Below are positions 5,818 through 12,448 of a DNA stretch of 12,614 nt, in pieces (within the stretch, counting starts at the first letter, position 1; every line of letters begins with the position of its first letter). A program made the translations under genes and the position numbers. Location of the stretch: positions 1 to 12,614 of the forward strand of contig JASLBJ010000112.1 of assembly GCA_030146725.1 (NCBI GenBank), written 5' to 3'. Source of the stretch: Sphingomicrobium sp. Its GTDB lineage: Bacteria; Pseudomonadota; Alphaproteobacteria; Sphingomonadales; Sphingomonadaceae. The notes beneath the pieces were generated by a model that worked only from the letters and a program-made list of their open reading frames with translations, ran no database searches and was not told the origin of the DNA.

Positions 5818-5828
5818 TGCACGGTGCA
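5818..5828. promoter_or_regulatory. 11-base palindrome upstream of the signalling operon
   Basis: TGCAC, G, GTGCA is a perfect palindrome about 165 bases before the kinase start, near the edge of an AT-richer stretch (about 5865-5912) that probably holds the operon promoter. No convincing -35/-10 pair could be chosen there by eye. An operator role is a guess. Confidence 0.2.
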
Positions 5829-5965
5829 AAAGGAACGCTGGCTGGGGCCTGCAGCGGCCTGTTGCCAAAACGGATCATTAACACGCATCTATTTTCCATT
5901 GTTGTGGTAGTGAGCATCCATTGCCCCATTCCGTAGCGAGCACCGGGTAACTGAGAGGGTTGAAG

Positions 5966-5988
5966 CCTCCCGCTTAGCGAGCCGGAGG
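5966..5988 (+). promoter_or_regulatory. Shine-Dalgarno and possible SD-masking hairpin for the TTG-start kinase
   Basis: GGAGG (5984-5988), within GGAGGAA, is a near-perfect ribosome-binding site six bases before the TTG at 5995, and it fixes that start. The same bases can pair with CCTCC (5966-5970). An inner CGC-TTA-GCG mini-hairpin (5971-5979) closes the loop. A structure that hides the SD is therefore possible. Confidence 0.45.
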
Positions 5989-5994
5989 AAGGTC

Positions 5995-7566
5995 TTGACC
6001 AGCGCTGCGAGGAACCTCCGGGCGGCGGTCGTTGACGGCACCGCGCCGCAGAACGAGCCGGAGCTGCAATTTGCACGGTCCGAAGCCAAGTATCGCGGAC
6101 TGCTCGAGGCAGCGCCGGATGCAATGGTGGTCGTCGATGAAGCCGGTGAAATCGTCCTCGTCAACGTACGGACGGAGATCCAGTTCGGTTATACACGTGA
6201 CGAACTGATCGGCAGGAAAGTCACCGAGATCATCCCGACCGGTTTTGCCGAGCGGCTGATTGCAGACGGAAGCCGTTCCTCGGCTGAAGCGCTCGCGCAG
6301 CATATCGGGACCGGAATCGAACTTGTGGCGCTGCGAAAGGACGGCGGCGAATTCCCGATCGAGATCATGCTCAGCCCGCTGCGCAGCGCCGACGGGGTGC
6401 TGGTCACCGCCGCGATCCGCGACATCAGCACGCGCCGGGCAGCGCAGGAGCTCGTGAAACGTGCCGAAGAACGCTACCGGGGCCTGCTCGAAGCGGCCCC
6501 GGACGCGATGGTGGTCGTCAGCCAGACCGGCGAGATCGTCCTGGTCAACGTCCAGGCGGAAAAGCGATTCGGCTACCCTCGTGACGAACTGATCGGCCGC
6601 AGGGTCACCGAGATCATTCCGAGCGGATTTGCCGAGCGGCTGGTTGCCGACAAGCTGCGGTCGCCCGAAGAAGCCCTTGCGCAGGTGATGGGTGCCGGGA
6701 TCGAACTTACGGCCCTTCGCCGCGACGGCCGCGAGTTCCCGATCGAAATCATGCTCAGCCCTCTGAAAACCGCCGACGGTATCCACATCACCGCGGCCAT
6801 TCGCGACATCAGCGTGCGCAAGCTGGCCGAAGCCGACCTGATCGAAAAGATTGCCGAGCTGAAGCGCTCTAACGAGGAACTGAGCCAGTTCGCCTACATC
6901 GCCTCGCATGACCTGCAGGAGCCGCTGCGGATGGTCTCCAGCTACACTCAGCTGCTGGCGCAGCGCTATGTCGGCAGGCTCGATGCCGATGCCGACGATT
7001 TCATCGGCTTCGCCGTCGATGGCGCCACCCGCATGCAACGGCTGATCCAGGATCTGCTCGCTTATTCGCGCACTGGAACGAAGCGGATGGACGTGGTGCT
7101 GGTCTCGAGCGAGAAAGCGCTGGAACTCGCCATGGCCAACCTCGCCAGTGCAATCGAGGACAGCGGTGCCAAGGTCACCCGCGATCCACTGCCGGAGGTC
7201 CACGCCGACGAAACGCAGCTGGTTCAGCTATTCCAGAACCTGATCGGCAACGCGATTAAATATCGCACCGCGAGCACGCCGGCAGTACACGTCTCGGCCG
7301 TTCAGAAGCGCGGCAGGTGCCAGTTCTCGGTCAAGGACAATGGGCTGGGTATCGAACCGCAATATCATGACCGGATCTTCGGCATGTTCCAGCGTCTCCA
7401 CAACCGCAATGAATTCTCGGGCACTGGCATCGGTCTCGCGATCTGCCGCAAGATCGTCGAGCGCAACGGTGGCGAAATTTCCGTCAGATCGAGGCTCGGT
7501 CGCGGTTCGATATTCCGCTTTTCGCTCGGCCAACACGAACCGGAAAGACGAGACCAAGATGATTAA
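5995..7566 (+). CDS. PAS-PAS sensor histidine kinase (Cph1/phytochrome-type kinase core)
   Basis: The 523-residue protein has no signal peptide or membrane segment, so it is a soluble sensor. Two PAS domains (about residues 33-148 and 161-276) share roughly three quarters of their residues, a recent tandem duplication with a 128-residue period. A short coiled linker (EKIAELKRSNEELSQF) leads into a HisKA domain with phosphoacceptor His305 in YIASHDLQEPLR. The HATPase domain shows the N box (QNLIGNAIKY, 414-423), G1 (DNGLGIE, 448-454), the F-box region (FGMFQRLH) and G2 (GTGIGLAI). The IASHDLQEP type of kinase is typical of phytochrome-like kinases that partner single-domain Rcp1-type regulators, and such a regulator follows. 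The start is TTG, chosen because GGAGGAA precedes it and no ATG occurs before residue 44. The signal sensed is unknown; no cofactor-binding Cys is evident in the PAS cores. Confidence 0.92.
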   Translation: MTSAARNLRAAVVDGTAPQNEPELQFARSEAKYRGLLEAAPDAMVVVDEAGEIVLVNVRTEIQFGYTRDELIGRKVTEIIPTGFAERLIADGSRSSAEALAQHIGTGIELVALRKDGGEFPIEIMLSPLRSADGVLVTAAIRDISTRRAAQELVKRAEERYRGLLEAAPDAMVVVSQTGEIVLVNVQAEKRFGYPRDELIGRRVTEIIPSGFAERLVADKLRSPEEALAQVMGAGIELTALRRDGREFPIEIMLSPLKTADGIHITAAIRDISVRKLAEADLIEKIAELKRSNEELSQFAYIASHDLQEPLRMVSSYTQLLAQRYVGRLDADADDFIGFAVDGATRMQRLIQDLLAYSRTGTKRMDVVLVSSEKALELAMANLASAIEDSGAKVTRDPLPEVHADETQLVQLFQNLIGNAIKYRTASTPAVHVSAVQKRGRCQFSVKDNGLGIEPQYHDRIFGMFQRLHNRNEFSGTGIGLAICRKIVERNGGEISVRSRLGRGSIFRFSLGQHEPERRDQDD

Positions 7567-7984
7567 CGTTTTGCTGGTGGAGGATAGTCCCGGGGACATC
7601 CGCCTGACGCAGGAAACCTTTGGCTGCGCGAACTCGGACATCAGGCTGCACGTCGCGATGGACGGCGTCGAAGCGCTGGCTTTCCTGGCGCAGGAAGGCG
7701 CCCATTCGGACGCGCCGCGCCCCGACCTGATCCTGCTCGACCTCAATCTTCCCAAGATAGATGGCCGCGAGGTGCTGAAGCACATCAGGGGTGACGATCG
7801 GCTCAAGAGCATTCCGATCGTCATCCTGACCACGTCGGATGCGGCCGCCGACATCAACCAGAGCTACTCGCTCCAGGCCAACAGCTATCTCAGCAAGCCG
7901 GTGCAACTGGAGAAGTTCGAAAGTGTCGTTCGAAGCATCAATGACTTCTGGTTCGAAAAAGCCAAACTCCCGCAGGTGAAGTGA
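7559..7984 (+). CDS. Single-domain response regulator (Rcp1/CheY-like)
   Basis: The 141-residue protein consists of one receiver domain and nothing else. It starts MINVLLVEDSPGD, with acidic pocket Glu8-Asp9. The phosphoacceptor is Asp61 in DLILLDLNLP, followed by the conserved Thr (ILTTSD, 89-94) and Lys113 in YLSKPV. This pattern, with SPGDIRLTQE after the acidic pair, is that of Rcp1-type regulators that pair with phytochrome-like kinases. Its ATG overlaps the last eight bases of the upstream kinase gene, which points to translational coupling and a cognate pair. With no DNA-binding or enzyme domain it must act by protein contact or as a phosphate shuttle or sink. Its stop shares a base with the next start. 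Confidence 0.94.
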   Translation: MINVLLVEDSPGDIRLTQETFGCANSDIRLHVAMDGVEALAFLAQEGAHSDAPRPDLILLDLNLPKIDGREVLKHIRGDDRLKSIPIVILTTSDAAADINQSYSLQANSYLSKPVQLEKFESVVRSINDFWFEKAKLPQVK

Positions 7985-9639
7985 TGCGCGTGACGCCCGA
8001 TCGTATCACCATGCTGCTGGTTGTCGAAGACAGTCCCGGCGACGCTCGCCTGATCCGGGAGATGTTCAACCAGGGAAGCGCCAGAACGACCATATTGACC
8101 CACGTCGATACGATGCACGCCGCCGAAAAGCATCTCGCCGAGCATGTCGTCGACATTGTCCTTCTCGATCTGGGACTCCCCGATGCACAGGGACTCGAGG
8201 CGGTTCGCCGGGCGCATGCGGCGGCACCGACAATGCCGCTGGTCGTCCTCAGCGGCCTCGACGACGAGCGAATTGCCGTTGAGGCGCTGCAGGACGGCGC
8301 GCAGGATTATCTGATCAAGGGGCAGATCGATTCGCGCTCCCTGCTCCGTGCGCTCCGGTATGCGATGGAGCGAAAAAGCCTCGAAGGGGACGCGCGGGCA
8401 TTGTCCGCAAAAGTCGAAATCGCCTGCCAGGAAGCTGAGGCGGCTACGGCTGCCAAGGCGACATTCCTGGCCAATATGAGCCACGAGATCAGGACACCGC
8501 TCAACAGCATCATCGGTTTCAGCGACCTGCTGCTCGACGATATCTCGCTAAAGCCGGTCCAGAGAAGATATCTCGAGCTGATCCAGAATGCCGGCGGCGC
8601 TTTGCTCACGGTGGTCAACGACGTCCTCGACTTCTCCAAACTGGACGCCGGAAAGGTCGAGCTGACCAGCGATCCCTTCTCACTTGAGGATCTGGTCAGC
8701 AGCACCGTTTCGATCGTCGAAGGAACGGCCGACGCGAAGGGGCTTGATCTTACCGTGCAGATCGACCCGTGCCTGACGCCATGCTTTCGCGGCGATCCGG
8801 CGCGTATTCGGCAGATCCTGCTCAACTTCCTGAGCAATGCCGTGAAGTTCACGCCCGCCGGCAGCGTCTCGCTAAACATCGTCAAGGTCTCCGCCGGACC
8901 GTTACGCGAGCAGCTGCGCTTTTCGATCTCGGACACCGGCTGGGGCGTTCCCCTGGAGCATCAGGCCAGCCTGTTCGAGCAGTTCGCGCAGGCCGACCCG
9001 TCAGTCAGCCGGGAGCATGGCGGAACCGGCCTCGGACTATCGATTTGCAAGAGTCTCGTGGAGTTGATGGGCGGGCGCGTCGGCTTCATCGACAATCAGG
9101 GACCTGGGGCGACCTTCTGGTTCGAAATCGGACTCGAAACCGTCGCCGCGGCTGCAGTGAAGCCCGAAGTCTGCGCTGACCCCAGCGATGGCGAAGGATT
9201 GCGAATCCTGCTGGTTGAAGATCTGCCGATCAACCGCGAGCTCGCCTGCACCATCCTCAGCAACGCCGGTCACTCGGTGGAGATCGCCTGTGATGGGATC
9301 GAAGCGGTCGCCGCAGTGCAAGAGAATGCGTACGACGTGATCCTGATGGATATCCAGATGCCGCGAATGGACGGGGTCACGGCCGCTCGCAAAATCCGCG
9401 AGCTCGACGGTCCCGCTGGACGTACGCCGATCATCGCCATGACCGCCAACGCCCTTCCCGAACAGGTCCAGGCATTCCGCGAAGCTGGCATGAACGACCA
9501 TGTGGCCAAGCCCTTCAAGCAGCAGAGCCTCCACGAGGCCATTCGCCGAGTGATCGATTCGCCCCGGCCGGGCAGCCCGATGAGCCCTTCCCCCGTGATT
9601 TCCGACGCCGTCCAGCCGCTTCGGATGACGGCCAAGTGA
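7984..9639 (+). CDS. Hybrid histidine kinase, REC-HisKA-HATPase-REC
   Basis: The 551-residue soluble protein has an N-terminal receiver (about 8-130; LLVVEDSPGD, phosphoacceptor Asp62 in VLLDLGLP, Lys in YLIKGQ). A helical linker leads to HisKA with His167 in FLANMSHEIRTPLN. The HATPase has its N box NFLSNAVKF (281-289), G1 DTGWGVP (317-323, Trp where Ile is usual) and G2 GGTGLGLSI (346-354). A C-terminal receiver follows (about 406-526; Asp456 in ILMDIQMPRMDG, Lys509 in AKPF). There is no HPt domain and no membrane segment. The N-terminal receiver resembles the single-domain regulator just upstream, so it may be phosphorylated by the PAS-PAS kinase and control this kinase. The ATG at 7984 overlaps the preceding stop as TGATG, with AGGTGAAG upstream; a GTG at 7981 is an alternative start one codon earlier. 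Confidence 0.93.
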   Translation: MRVTPDRITMLLVVEDSPGDARLIREMFNQGSARTTILTHVDTMHAAEKHLAEHVVDIVLLDLGLPDAQGLEAVRRAHAAAPTMPLVVLSGLDDERIAVEALQDGAQDYLIKGQIDSRSLLRALRYAMERKSLEGDARALSAKVEIACQEAEAATAAKATFLANMSHEIRTPLNSIIGFSDLLLDDISLKPVQRRYLELIQNAGGALLTVVNDVLDFSKLDAGKVELTSDPFSLEDLVSSTVSIVEGTADAKGLDLTVQIDPCLTPCFRGDPARIRQILLNFLSNAVKFTPAGSVSLNIVKVSAGPLREQLRFSISDTGWGVPLEHQASLFEQFAQADPSVSREHGGTGLGLSICKSLVELMGGRVGFIDNQGPGATFWFEIGLETVAAAAVKPEVCADPSDGEGLRILLVEDLPINRELACTILSNAGHSVEIACDGIEAVAAVQENAYDVILMDIQMPRMDGVTAARKIRELDGPAGRTPIIAMTANALPEQVQAFREAGMNDHVAKPFKQQSLHEAIRRVIDSPRPGSPMSPSPVISDAVQPLRMTAK

Positions 9640-9690
9640 CTCTCCGCAGCCGGACGGCGGCGGTCACCATGGTTCGCTGGCATCCACCGG

Positions 9691-9713
9691 CGATCCCGAG
9701 AAGCGGGGGATCG
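9691..9713 (+). terminator. Stem-loop after the signalling operon
   Basis: CGATCCC (9691-9697) pairs with GGGATCG (9707-9713) across a nine-base loop, between the hybrid kinase stop and the pirin gene. There is no T-run, so it is only a possible end of the operon transcript. The rest of the 139-base gap shows nothing clear. Confidence 0.3.
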
Positions 9714-9778
9714 AGGCGGTAACGCCGGTCCTCGCCGCACTCTTGAAAGCGGGCGACGACCGCTCCCATCTTCAGGTC

Positions 9779-10471
9779 ATGATCAGCATCCGACCGTTCG
9801 CCTCACTGGGCCACGCCGACCATGGCTGGCTCGACGCCCGCCATCACTTCTCGTTCGCAAGCTATCACGACCCCAGCCGCATGGCGTGGGGGCGCATCCG
9901 CGTGTGGAACGACGACAGGATCGCGGCCAAGTCGGGCTTCCCGCCGCATCCGCACCGCGACATGGAAATCGTCACGTATGTTCGCACCGGCGCGATCACG
10001 CACCAGGACTCGCTCGGCAACAAGGGCCGTACCGGCGCTGGCGACGTGCAGGTGATGAGCGCCGGCACTGGGGTCACGCACGCCGAGTATAATCTCGAGG
10101 ACGAGGCGACGACCCTCTTCCAGATCTGGATCGAGAGCGACAAGCCCGGCGCGCAGCCCGGCTGGGGCGCCAAGCCGTTCCCGAAACAAGCCCGTGACGG
10201 CGAGTTCCAGCTGCTTGCAAGCGGCCATTCCGACGACGGAGCGCTGACCATCAACGCCGATGCGCGGGTGCTTGGCGCAACCGTCCGTGCCGGCGAGGCG
10301 ATCGAGATTGACGCCGACCCGGAGCGCCACCTTTACATGGTGCCGAGCGGGCGCGTGCGGGTGAACGGCGTCGAAGCCGCCCCGCGCGACGGGATCGCGA
10401 TCACCGGCGAGGATCGGCTTCGGATCGAAGCGGAGGAAGACGCCGAACTGGTGCTGGTCGACGCCCGTTAA
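9779..10471 (+). CDS. Pirin-family cupin protein (YhhW-like)
   Basis: The 230-residue bicupin begins MISIRPFASLGHADHGWL with DARHHFSFASYHDP, as in E. coli YhhW (231 residues), which has quercetin 2,3-dioxygenase activity in vitro. The four metal ligands fall at the family positions: His57 and His59 in PPHPHRDMEI, His101 and Glu103 in GTGVTHAEYN. Pirins bind iron or another metal. Roles proposed for the family include flavonoid oxidation and redox-dependent protein contacts; the physiological substrate here is unknown. I prefer the ATG at 9779 over an upstream TTG at 9743 because it matches the family N-terminus exactly, although only a weak AGG lies just before it. It stands alone between the signalling operon and a membrane-protein gene. 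Confidence 0.92.
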   Translation: MISIRPFASLGHADHGWLDARHHFSFASYHDPSRMAWGRIRVWNDDRIAAKSGFPPHPHRDMEIVTYVRTGAITHQDSLGNKGRTGAGDVQVMSAGTGVTHAEYNLEDEATTLFQIWIESDKPGAQPGWGAKPFPKQARDGEFQLLASGHSDDGALTINADARVLGATVRAGEAIEIDADPERHLYMVPSGRVRVNGVEAAPRDGIAITGEDRLRIEAEEDAELVLVDAR

Positions 10472-10505
10472 CCCGCGCTGTGCTTGAAGCGGGCGGCAAG
10501 GCGCG

Positions 10506-10519
10506 GCATGGTGGCATGC
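10506..10519. other. Small inverted repeat upstream of the Pro/Ala-rich protein
   Basis: GCATG (10506-10510), GTGG, CATGC (10515-10519) form a perfect five-pair hairpin in the 90-base gap between the pirin gene and the next start. It could be an operator or the end of the pirin transcript. There is no further support. Confidence 0.2.
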
Positions 10520-10561
10520 GCGCGCCGCGGGCAGCGCGATACCAAAGATGATCGGGATGGA

Positions 10562-11890
10562 ATGAAACACGGGCGGATCGGCTTGGCAGTGCTTGGCGCG
10601 GCGTTCGCGCTCGGCCTCGCCGTGCCGGCCGCAGCGCAGGACGCGAGCCCGCCGCCGCCGACCGAAACGCCCGCGACCGATGCGGTCGGCCCGCGCGAGC
10701 TGCGCGACTTCTCGCTTCCGGGCACGGTCACCCGGCCGGCCGAACCACCCGCGCAGCGCCCGGCTCCGGCGACAACCCGGCCCTCACCGGCGACCTCGCG
10801 GCCCGCGCCGACGACGACGCAGCCGGCGCCGGCCCGATCGGTGCCGGCCCAACCCGCGCCGACAGCGCGACCGGCCGCACCGTCCAGCCGCCCGGCGACG
10901 ACCGAACCACCGGCTCGCCCGACGCCCGCCCCGATTGCCCGGGAGACGGCGCCCGCCGCAACGCCGGCACCGCCGCCGGTTGCGGCACCGTCCGCACCCG
11001 CGAGTTCGGTCACCAGGACGCTTTCGCCCGCCGCTCCGCCGGCCGGTGACTTCGCCGCCGACGAGCCCGCCCCGTCCCTGCCAACCTCCGCGCTGCCCGA
11101 TTCGGGCGAGGGCGGTCTCGGGCCGCTGCCGTGGCTGCTCGCCCTCGCGCTATTGGCTGGTGCGGGGGTCTATTTCTGGCGCCAGCGCACGCCCGGTCTC
11201 GCCCTCGCCGGAGGCTATCGCGAGGCGCCTGCCCCAGCGCCGTCGCCGACGCCGGCTCCCCGGCCGCTCCAGCGAGCACCGCAGCCGCAGCCGCAGCCGC
11301 AGCGGACACCGCAGCCGCAGCCGCCCTCCCGGCCGCCGGCCGCCCCGGCACCCCCAGCCACGCCGGCACTCCCGACCGGGATCGTCTCGACGCGCATCCG
11401 GCCATGGCTGGAGATCGAGTTCACGCCGACGCGCTGCGTGCTTGCCGAGGACAAAGCGACGATCGAGTTCGACATCGCGTTGTTCAACTCGGGCAGCGCG
11501 CCGGCCCGCGACGTGCTGGTCGAAGGCACGATGTTCAACGCCGGTGCCTCACAGGACGAGGAAATCGGCCGCTTCTTCGCGACGCCGGTCGGGCAGGGCG
11601 ATCGCATTCCGGTCATCGAACCGCTTCGGAAACTGTCGCTCAAGAGCGCGGTGAGCCTCGGCCGCGACCAGCTGCGCGAGTTCGAGGTGGCCGGCCGCCG
11701 CCTGTTCGTACCGCTGCTCGGCTTCAACGCGCTTTACAGCTGGAGCTCGGGCCAGGGACAGACCTCGGCCAGCTACCTCGTCGGCCGCGACACCGATAAC
11801 GCGAAGCTTGCGCCGTTCCGCCTCGACCTCGGCCCGCGCCTGTTCCGCGGCCTCGCTGCTCGCGAGCACCAGGTGCGCGTCCGGCAGTAG
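10562..11890 (+). CDS. Proline/alanine-rich membrane protein with a C-terminal beta-sandwich-like domain
   Basis: I do not recognise a named family; it resembles conserved hypothetical proteins of sphingomonads. The 442 residues divide into four parts. A signal peptide covers 1-26 (GLAVLGAAFALGLAVPAAAQ). A long Pro/Ala/Thr/Arg-rich disordered region covers about 28-187. One transmembrane helix (LPWLLALALLAGAGVYF, 189-205) is followed by WRQR, then a second Pro/Gln-rich linker with a PQ repeat (240-257). A folded domain covers about 272-442, with IEFDIALFNSGSAPARDVLV (301-320) typical of an immunoglobulin-like strand pattern. Positive-inside residues after the helix put the folded domain in the cytoplasm. 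I chose the start at 10562 because it gives the signal peptide directly and has GGATGG before it; ATG 10508 is an in-frame alternative. It is convergent with the next gene, three bases away. Confidence 0.75.
   Translation: MKHGRIGLAVLGAAFALGLAVPAAAQDASPPPPTETPATDAVGPRELRDFSLPGTVTRPAEPPAQRPAPATTRPSPATSRPAPTTTQPAPARSVPAQPAPTARPAAPSSRPATTEPPARPTPAPIARETAPAATPAPPPVAAPSAPASSVTRTLSPAAPPAGDFAADEPAPSLPTSALPDSGEGGLGPLPWLLALALLAGAGVYFWRQRTPGLALAGGYREAPAPAPSPTPAPRPLQRAPQPQPQPQRTPQPQPPSRPPAAPAPPATPALPTGIVSTRIRPWLEIEFTPTRCVLAEDKATIEFDIALFNSGSAPARDVLVEGTMFNAGASQDEEIGRFFATPVGQGDRIPVIEPLRKLSLKSAVSLGRDQLREFEVAGRRLFVPLLGFNALYSWSSGQGQTSASYLVGRDTDNAKLAPFRLDLGPRLFRGLAAREHQVRVRQ
11279..11320 (+). repeat. Hexanucleotide CCGCAG repeat inside a coding region
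   Basis: Four uninterrupted copies of CCGCAG (11279-11302), a short break, then two more (11309-11320). They encode the Pro-Gln repeat of the linker in the membrane protein. The unit is two codons, so copy-number change would alter linker length without shifting the frame. Confidence 0.85.
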
Positions 11891-11913
11891 TCGCTACTCG
11901 GCGGGAGTAGCGA
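11891..11913. terminator. Nine-pair hairpin between convergent genes, likely two-way terminator
   Basis: TCGCTACTC (11891-11899), GGCGG, GAGTAGCGA (11905-11913) form a perfect nine-pair stem with a five-base loop. It begins on the base after the plus-strand stop codon and overlaps the last codons and stop of the minus-strand gene. No T-run is present on either strand. A competing smaller palindrome, AGTAG-TCG-CTACT (11886-11898), contains both stop codons. Confidence 0.5.
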
Positions 11914-12295
11914 TCCCGGCCGCACCCTTCTGGCCGGTCAGGCTGAGCAGCTGGAGCAGGAACACGATCGTTCCGGCAAGCCACAGCATCGCGGAGACGA
12001 TCGCCAGCACTTCCATCTGCCGCAGCACCGCAAGCGCGATCCCCACCGGCAGCAGCACCGCCGAACTGGCCGACAGCAGCAGGTGGACCCGGGCAAGTTT
12101 GCGCGTCGCAAGCTCGGGGTAGGCACGATAGACGAGCCCGAACAGCGCGAGGCTGGCCCAGCCGACCAGATTGATGTGCGCGTGCACCGGCGAATATTGG
12201 AATTCGCCGGTCGCGCCCATGTAGATGCCCATCACCACGCCGATGATCAGCAGAATGGTTGCGAGCAGCAGGAATTGCAGGTCGATACGGTTCAT
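11894..12295 (-). CDS. Small four-helix membrane protein related to haem-copper oxidase subunit I
   Basis: The 133-residue protein has four transmembrane helices (about 7-27, 41-58, 68-91 and 95-116). Its most conserved-looking part is SPVHAHINLVGWASLALFGL (35-54). That pattern is shared with the N-terminal helices of NorB/CcoN-type haem-copper oxidase subunit I, in which a histidine in the HxHxxxxGW region is a haem ligand. Here only the equivalent of the first few helices exists, so it cannot be a full oxidase. It may bind haem, or help assemble or sense; function is unknown. The ATG at 12295 was chosen because GGGGGG lies four bases upstream and the helix starts at once (MNRIDLQFLLLATI). 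Longer in-frame starts add only arginine-rich non-family sequence. Confidence 0.75.
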   Translation of the reverse strand: MNRIDLQFLLLATILLIIGVVMGIYMGATGEFQYSPVHAHINLVGWASLALFGLVYRAYPELATRKLARVHLLLSASSAVLLPVGIALAVLRQMEVLAIVSAMLWLAGTIVFLLQLLSLTGQKGAAGIATPAE

Positions 12296-12320
12296 GAGTC
12301 CCCCCAGACTGATGAGCCAT

Positions 12321-12348
12321 CTTAAATGCGCCCGATGCAGCCCGGCAA
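12321..12348 (-). promoter_or_regulatory. Candidate promoter of the four-helix membrane protein gene
   Basis: On the minus strand TTGCCG (12348-12343) and TTTAAG (12326-12321) are 16 bases apart, each a four-of-six match to the housekeeping consensus. The expected transcript start, about 12314, gives a leader near 18 bases that includes the G-rich ribosome site. No FNR-type site is visible. Confidence 0.4.
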
Positions 12349-12448
12349 GAGTGAAACTACGCTTGCCAGAGCGCTGCTGCCACGGTCCCAACGGGATCCA
12401 TCCGATCGCCTTGCAAGCTCCATGAGGCGCATGAGATCCGCAGCGAGA

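Noticed and set aside
5833..5867. GGAAC followed by GTT, resembling an EcfG general-stress promoter upstream of the signalling operon
   Set aside because: The spacing is about 24 bases, where EcfG promoters need about 16 or 17.
5672..5881. Open frame starting MAELVDAP that begins inside the tRNA-Leu gene
   Set aside because: This is the well-known false protein obtained by translating tRNA-Leu genes. There is no support beyond the tRNA.
5974..7203. Open frame of 409 codons on the minus strand
   Set aside because: It is antisense to the PAS-PAS kinase. Its internal repetition merely mirrors the duplicated PAS domains.
5753..9640. Signalling operon as an integrated island at the tRNA-Leu 3' end
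   Set aside because: No integrase, transposase or repeated tRNA end could be seen, and base composition and codon use are close to the neighbours. Kept only as a weak possibility.
10593..11654. Arg/Pro-rich open frame of 353 codons shifted against the membrane-protein gene
   Set aside because: It is a frame shadow of the repetitive Pro/Ala coding region. The overlapping frame has the signal peptide, the transmembrane helix and the folded domain.
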